From Candidatus Zhuqueibacterota bacterium (lineage in GTDB: Bacteria; Zhuqueibacterota; Zhuqueibacteria; Oceanimicrobiales; Oceanimicrobiaceae): 64,000 nt of DNA. Within the stretch, counting starts at the first letter, position 1, and every line of letters begins with the position of its first letter. Of the stretch, positions 59,314 through 64,000 are shown one piece after another. Below the pieces are notes generated by a model. The model had not been told where the DNA came from and ran no database searches. It saw only the letters and a list, made by a program, of their open reading frames with translations. The position numbers and the translations under genes are program-made. The stretch is taken from positions 23,317 through 87,316 of the forward strand of contig JAJDAG010000134.1 in the NCBI GenBank assembly GCA_029262005.1, given 5' to 3'.

Positions 59314-62300
59314 CTATGATGATTTATGCCGGAATGCAGAAGGCGGCTTGCCGAATTCGTCACGGAAGGCTTTTGCAAAGGAGGCACTGCTGGCATAGCC
59401 CACACTGAAGGCGATTTGGGTGATATTGCCGGCTTTTTGTTCAAGAAGTTGTTTGGCGCGTTGCAGCCGCATTTTGCGCAGGTACTGTTTAGGGGAGAGG
59501 CCGAGCAGGGCGTGCAGTTTGCGCCGCAGTTGCCGCTCGCTCATGCCCATCCGGCGGCACAACTGCGAAATTTGAAATTCTTTATCCCCCATTTTTTCTT
59601 CCACTATTTTCTGCAAATGTTCGAAAAACTGCCGGTCAACCGGGGTGACGGCAATCTCCGATGGATGCACAATCGGCATTTGCGAAAACCGCTGCCGTAG
59701 CTTGCGGCGCATTTCGATGAGATTACGCACCCGCACCAGCAGTTCTTTCGGGGTGAAAGGTTTGACGAGATAGGCGTCAACGCCGGTTTCCAGCCCCTCA
59801 ATCTTGTTTTCTTGTCCGGCTTTGGCGGTGAGCATAATGATGGGGATATGGCTGGTTTTTACGTCATTTTTCAGGGCTTCGCAAAGTTGGTAGCCGTCCT
59901 TGCGCGGCATCATCACATCGCTGATAATCAAATCCGGCACAAAGGAAAGCGCTTTCTTAATGCCCGCTTCGCCATCTGCGGCTTCAATGACGGTGTATTC
60001 GGTTTCCAGTTGCTCGCGGATATAGTCGCGCATATCCGGGTTGTCTTCCACCACGAGAACAATCGCGCCCTTGTGAGTATCAGCCCCATGTCCACTTTTA
60101 CCTGTGGTGTCTTTCGACTCAATATTGATATTCTCACTCGCAATCAATGCTTCAACATGCTCAACAACGGGCAGCGTCATTGGTGAGTCATCGATTTCAT
60201 CTTCCTTAAGGTGGGCTTTGCCCAGGGGCAGACGAATGGTAAAAGTAGAGCCAACGCCCAATTCACTTTGCACGTGAACCTCACCGTGGTGCAATTCCAC
60301 CAACTCCTTGACCAAAGCCAAGCCGATGCCGCTGCCTTCGGTGTAATGAGTTTGGGAGTCAGTATTTTGCTGAGACGCCCTTTGAGCGTCAGCCACTCGA
60401 TAGAATTTCTCAAACAGGTGGGGCAAACGGTTTTCATCAATGCCAATGCCGGTGTCGCTGACGCAAATTCCTACAAAACCCGGTGATGAGTCGCTTTTTA
60501 TAGCGCCGTTGGTTGCAGGACCGACGGCCAAATTAATCCGCCCGCCTGTCTGCGTAAACTTGATGGCATTGGACAAAAGGTTCACTATTACCTTGTGCAT
60601 TTTATCCATTTCAAAATAGCACTCAAGAACGTCACGGGATGACTCAAAGCAAAGTTCGATGCCTTTAGAGGCGGCGGCAGAATCAAACAAGGCGATAATT
60701 TGTTTCAAATAGCGCACCATGTCCCCTTTGGCGACTTTGAGCGTCATACTTCCAGCTTCACACTTGGAGAGATCGAGCAACTCGTTGATCAACTTAAGCA
60801 AGCGCTTCGTGTTGCGTTCGATCATGCTGAAGTTGCGTTGGCAATTGTCGTAATCACATTTGCCTAACATTGATTGCAGCGGGCCTTCAATCAGGGTCAA
60901 CGGCGTACGAAATTCATGAGAAATATTGGCGAAGAAGTGAGATTTATGCTGATCCAATTCCAGCAGTTTTTGTATTTCAACCATTTCAAGTTCATATTTG
61001 TGCTGAAGCACCCGGCGTCGCAACTCAAACCGGTGTGCTCCCAAGGCCGCGCCCAGAATCAACACAAAATAGCTCAAGTAAGCCCATGAAGTTTTCCACC
61101 AGGGCTGGGTGATGATGATTTTTATGGCCGCGCCTTCTTCGTTCCAAACACCGTCGTTGTTGGCGCCGCGCACGCGGAAAACGTACTCTCCCGGATCGAT
61201 GTTGGTGTAGTTGGTCTTGCGTTCAAGAGTGGGCGCGCTCCAGTCAGAATCGAAATTTTCCAGCATAAAGGAATAGCGATTTTTCTCAGGGGCGCTGAAA
61301 TCCAGCGCTGTGAATTCAAAAGTCAGCGCATTGTCTGAATAAGGCAGGAAGATTTCCCGCATCCCGGAATCGGCTTGCGGCGCCCACTCTCGCAACGACA
61401 TGGGTTTGTGGTGCACCTGCAAGTTCGTGATCGCCACAAGCGGCGGGTGCGGATTGTCTTTGATGCTGTCGGGATGAAAAATAGTGACGCCATTGAGTCC
61501 GCCGAAAACCATGTCGCCTTCGCGGGTTTTCCAAAATGCGTCGGTGTTGAACTCATCGCCCTGCAAGCCCGATTTGGCGCTGTAGTTTTTGAACTCCGCG
61601 ACCTCGCGCGTTTTCGCATCAATTTTTACATTGGAAAGTCCGCGATTTGTGCTCACCCAGAGATCACCGTCATTGCCGGCGAGAATTCCGTAAATTACAT
61701 TATTGGGCAGACCGTCTTTTTCAGTGTAGTGAATGAAGGTTTCGCCGGCGTATTCAAAGCGGTTGAGGCCGCCGCCGTTGGTTCCCACCCAAAGAAATCG
61801 ATCGGGAGCCACTGGGTCTTGAAGGATTGATTTCAGGAAGTCTTGATTGAGACTACGCTTATTTTGTGGATCGTTGTGATAGACCTTCACCGAGTTGGCG
61901 GCTATGTCTATTCGACACAACCCACCGCCGCCGGGAAACCAAAACGCGCCGCTGTGGTCTTGAAAGCCGCGTTTGAAAGGATCGTCTAGATTTATAAGGG
62001 CCTTGTCGGTTTTCAGGATATGAAATTCAAAGCGCTCATTGGCGCTGTCCCAGGCACCGAGTCCTATTTTGTTTTCGGTGGCGCCGACCGTCCACATACG
62101 GCCCTCAGCATCTTTGACCATGCCGGTAAAATAGATTGCGCTTGTCTCCGATGATTCAACCCAAATGTTTAATGAATCGGGAAGCAGTTGTTCAACGCCG
62201 GTGTAATTAAGCATATCTTCGTAAAGGGAGGATGTGTTGACCACCTTCCGCCCGCCGATCATGCGGCTATATTTCCCGGCGAAGTCAATGTCGGTCATTT

Positions 62301-63744
62301 TTAGATATTGGGCCGCGCCTGGGTCGGCAAGTCGGCTTGCGCCGTTTTGAGCGATGAGAGGGGATGCCTTCGGCTTGTATCTGTAATAACCGTCAGATTT
62401 GAGCGCCCAAATAACACCAAGGCTGTCCTCATAGACTGGGGCCCGCACTTGTATTGATGCATGCAAATTATACGCGCCCGAGGCGGAGTCAAAATCAAAA
62501 AAATAAACCCTGGGAGGGAGATAGGCGTAGTGCTTCGTCATAAGTTCAGTGTCGATTTTTCCCAAACCGTTTCCCGGGAGAATCCAGGCTGGAACATCGG
62601 GCTGGGGGAAGCTGTGAAAACCTTGCTTGCGCGGATCGTATTTATTGAGGCCATAGCCGGCGGCGCCGATCCAGATGATGCCCGCGCGATCGCGAAACAT
62701 GGAGGTCAGCCAGTTGCTATTCAGACTCGTGGCATTGTCTTGTTGCGCTTTCGCAACCCGGAACGTTTTTGTTTGGGGGTTGAAAAGAATCAAACCATCA
62801 AAGCGAGTTGCCAGCCAAAGCCAACCGTTGTCGCCAGTGCAAATGCCCTTTGTAGTGACAAACTCGGGAACAGATATTAGTCCTTCGGGATAATGAAAGT
62901 TTTCGAATCGCCCTGAAGCGCGGTTTGTTGAATCCAATCTGGATAGGCCGTCTCGAAAACCGATCCAGAGCGCGCCGTCGGGGCTTTGAAATATGGTTTC
63001 GCACGCATTTGCGTGTTGATCTACCGCATCGTCACCATACGGTTTATGCACACGGATATCTTCGCCCCTTTCGGTGCCATTTGCCTGCAACCGGAGTTGA
63101 AACAAGCCTCTGCGCGTTGAACACCAGAGGACGTTTTGTGTGTCGATTAGCAGCGAGTATATAATACTGTCATCCAGATGATCGAGATAGGGAGAATAAT
63201 CTGTGATCGTTTTAGCCTTGTCAGGGTTATCCATTCTCAAAGCAAGCCTGTTCAAACCGGTGTTTAGGCCAACCCAAATAATTATATCGCTGTTTGTTCC
63301 TTCATTCTTTTCCTCGCAAATTGCATAAATATCATTGCCGCTTAAACTGTTGGCGTCCGCGGGATTGTGTTTGAATCGCCAAAAGGTTTCGGTTGCGGGA
63401 TCGAAACGATTTAACCCGCCGCCAATGGTTCCGATCCACAGGCAGCCGGTTCTGTCTTCGATAATGGTTTGAATATAGTTGCCAGAAATAGAGGTAGAGT
63501 CGAACGGATTGTGGCGGTAAACTTTGAAAGTGTAGCCGTCGTAGCGGTTGAGCCCGTCTTTTGTGCCAAACCACATAAAACCGCGGCTATCCTGAAAAAT
63601 GGCGTTCACCATGCCCTGGGAAAGACCGTCGGAGATGGTGACATGCTCGAAGCGCGGATTTACCGTAAGCGCGTTTTGCGCCGGGCAAGGAAATGCCAGA
63701 AAGCTGCCCAGTAGCAGGGCGATTGCTGTGTAATTCGGGTGCAT
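59314..63744 (-). CDS. Hybrid two-component system protein HTCS3 (Reg_prop propeller - Y_Y_Y - HisKA - HATPase - REC - AraC HTH)
   Basis: FEHVTISDGLSQGMVNAIFQDSRGFMWFGTKDGLNRYDGYTF; SHEFRTPLTLIEGPLQSML; REC VLVVEDNPDMRDYIREQLE; HTH TQIAFSVGYASSASFAKAFRDEFGKPPSAF. Inner start at 63744 places the signal peptide MHPNYTAIALLLGSFLAFPCPAQ at the N-terminus. Confidence 0.95.
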   Translation of the reverse strand: MHPNYTAIALLLGSFLAFPCPAQNALTVNPRFEHVTISDGLSQGMVNAIFQDSRGFMWFGTKDGLNRYDGYTFKVYRHNPFDSTSISGNYIQTIIEDRTGCLWIGTIGGGLNRFDPATETFWRFKHNPADANSLSGNDIYAICEEKNEGTNSDIIIWVGLNTGLNRLALRMDNPDKAKTITDYSPYLDHLDDSIIYSLLIDTQNVLWCSTRRGLFQLRLQANGTERGEDIRVHKPYGDDAVDQHANACETIFQSPDGALWIGFRDGLSRLDSTNRASGRFENFHYPEGLISVPEFVTTKGICTGDNGWLWLATRFDGLILFNPQTKTFRVAKAQQDNATSLNSNWLTSMFRDRAGIIWIGAAGYGLNKYDPRKQGFHSFPQPDVPAWILPGNGLGKIDTELMTKHYAYLPPRVYFFDFDSASGAYNLHASIQVRAPVYEDSLGVIWALKSDGYYRYKPKASPLIAQNGASRLADPGAAQYLKMTDIDFAGKYSRMIGGRKVVNTSSLYEDMLNYTGVEQLLPDSLNIWVESSETSAIYFTGMVKDAEGRMWTVGATENKIGLGAWDSANERFEFHILKTDKALINLDDPFKRGFQDHSGAFWFPGGGGLCRIDIAANSVKVYHNDPQNKRSLNQDFLKSILQDPVAPDRFLWVGTNGGGLNRFEYAGETFIHYTEKDGLPNNVIYGILAGNDGDLWVSTNRGLSNVKIDAKTREVAEFKNYSAKSGLQGDEFNTDAFWKTREGDMVFGGLNGVTIFHPDSIKDNPHPPLVAITNLQVHHKPMSLREWAPQADSGMREIFLPYSDNALTFEFTALDFSAPEKNRYSFMLENFDSDWSAPTLERKTNYTNIDPGEYVFRVRGANNDGVWNEEGAAIKIIITQPWWKTSWAYLSYFVLILGAALGAHRFELRRRVLQHKYELEMVEIQKLLELDQHKSHFFANISHEFRTPLTLIEGPLQSMLGKCDYDNCQRNFSMIERNTKRLLKLINELLDLSKCEAGSMTLKVAKGDMVRYLKQIIALFDSAAASKGIELCFESSRDVLECYFEMDKMHKVIVNLLSNAIKFTQTGGRINLAVGPATNGAIKSDSSPGFVGICVSDTGIGIDENRLPHLFEKFYRVADAQRASQQNTDSQTHYTEGSGIGLALVKELVELHHGEVHVQSELGVGSTFTIRLPLGKAHLKEDEIDDSPMTLPVVEHVEALIASENINIESKDTTGKSGHGADTHKGAIVLVVEDNPDMRDYIREQLETEYTVIEAADGEAGIKKALSFVPDLIISDVMMPRKDGYQLCEALKNDVKTSHIPIIMLTAKAGQENKIEGLETGVDAYLVKPFTPKELLVRVRNLIEMRRKLRQRFSQMPIVHPSEIAVTPVDRQFFEHLQKIVEEKMGDKEFQISQLCRRMGMSERQLRRKLHALLGLSPKQYLRKMRLQRAKQLLEQKAGNITQIAFSVGYASSASFAKAFRDEFGKPPSAFRHKSS

Positions 63745-63955
63745 TGAAAAACCCGCAGTTAGAATCATCGGCATTTTTATGCGCCGAGAGCTCCGCGAAG
63801 GTGCCCGATTACAGTTCATCAGTCAATTTATTTATTTCTTGTTTCTTTGTTCTTTTACAACTTAGTTTCAAGTTCCAAGTGCGACAGTTTTAAAAATGGG
63901 TTAATTGCATTATATTAAGTTCGCAATTGACCAAAACCACAAACTGGAGCACGTA

Positions 63956-64000
63956 ATGCCCTATAAGCAATTAACCCATGAGCAAAGATACACAATTTAC
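63956..64000 (+). mobile_element. IS30-family transposase, N-terminus (runs off window)
   Basis: atgccctataagcaattaacccatgagcaaagatacacaatttac = MPYKQLTHEQRYTIY, the typical IS30 transposase start; likely IS end just upstream (~63898 onward). Confidence 0.75.

Noticed and set aside
1-64000. rRNA, tRNA or prophage structural genes
   Set aside because: None recognised on reading either strand; no capsid, terminase or integrase-like ORFs in the track. A tRNAscan/Infernal run would be decisive.

Overview
64 kb window from what looks like a Bacteroidota/Calditrichota/KSB1-type bacterium (inferred from the [10 protein letters not shown]...[22 protein letters not shown] secretion-type C-termini and the hybrid two-component systems). 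Bases 1-24 kb are mostly ordinary core or metabolic genes: TlpA-like thioredoxin, two-subunit xanthine dehydrogenase, class I fructose-bisphosphate aldolase, AI-2E family transporter, PAS hybrid kinase, tRNA nucleotidyltransferase, UbiB/ABC1 kinase, MtnX-like phosphatase, pyruvate phosphate dikinase, SUI1/YciH and a NatAB-type ABC exporter. Bases ~24-64 kb are an accessory island. It holds three giant one-protein hybrid two-component systems (HTCS), each followed by large secreted repeat proteins (BspA/DUF285, FG-GAP, PKD-like), plus orphan copies of the C-terminal sorting domain, a hicAB toxin-antitoxin module, several dispersed repeat families and, at the right edge, the start of an IS30-family transposase. 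Most notable observations: (1) direct repeats spaced exactly 21 bp upstream of three cargo genes, candidate operators for the HTCS AraC-type output domains; (2) a dispersed family of degenerate 21-bp tandem repeats at three loci, two of which flank one hypothetical gene; (3) near-identical C-terminal cassettes shared by different secreted passengers, plus orphan and decayed cassettes, suggesting passenger/terminus shuffling; (4) GC-rich palindromic repeats carried in frame inside two of the three HTCS linkers. All calls come from reading the sequence; no database search was run.
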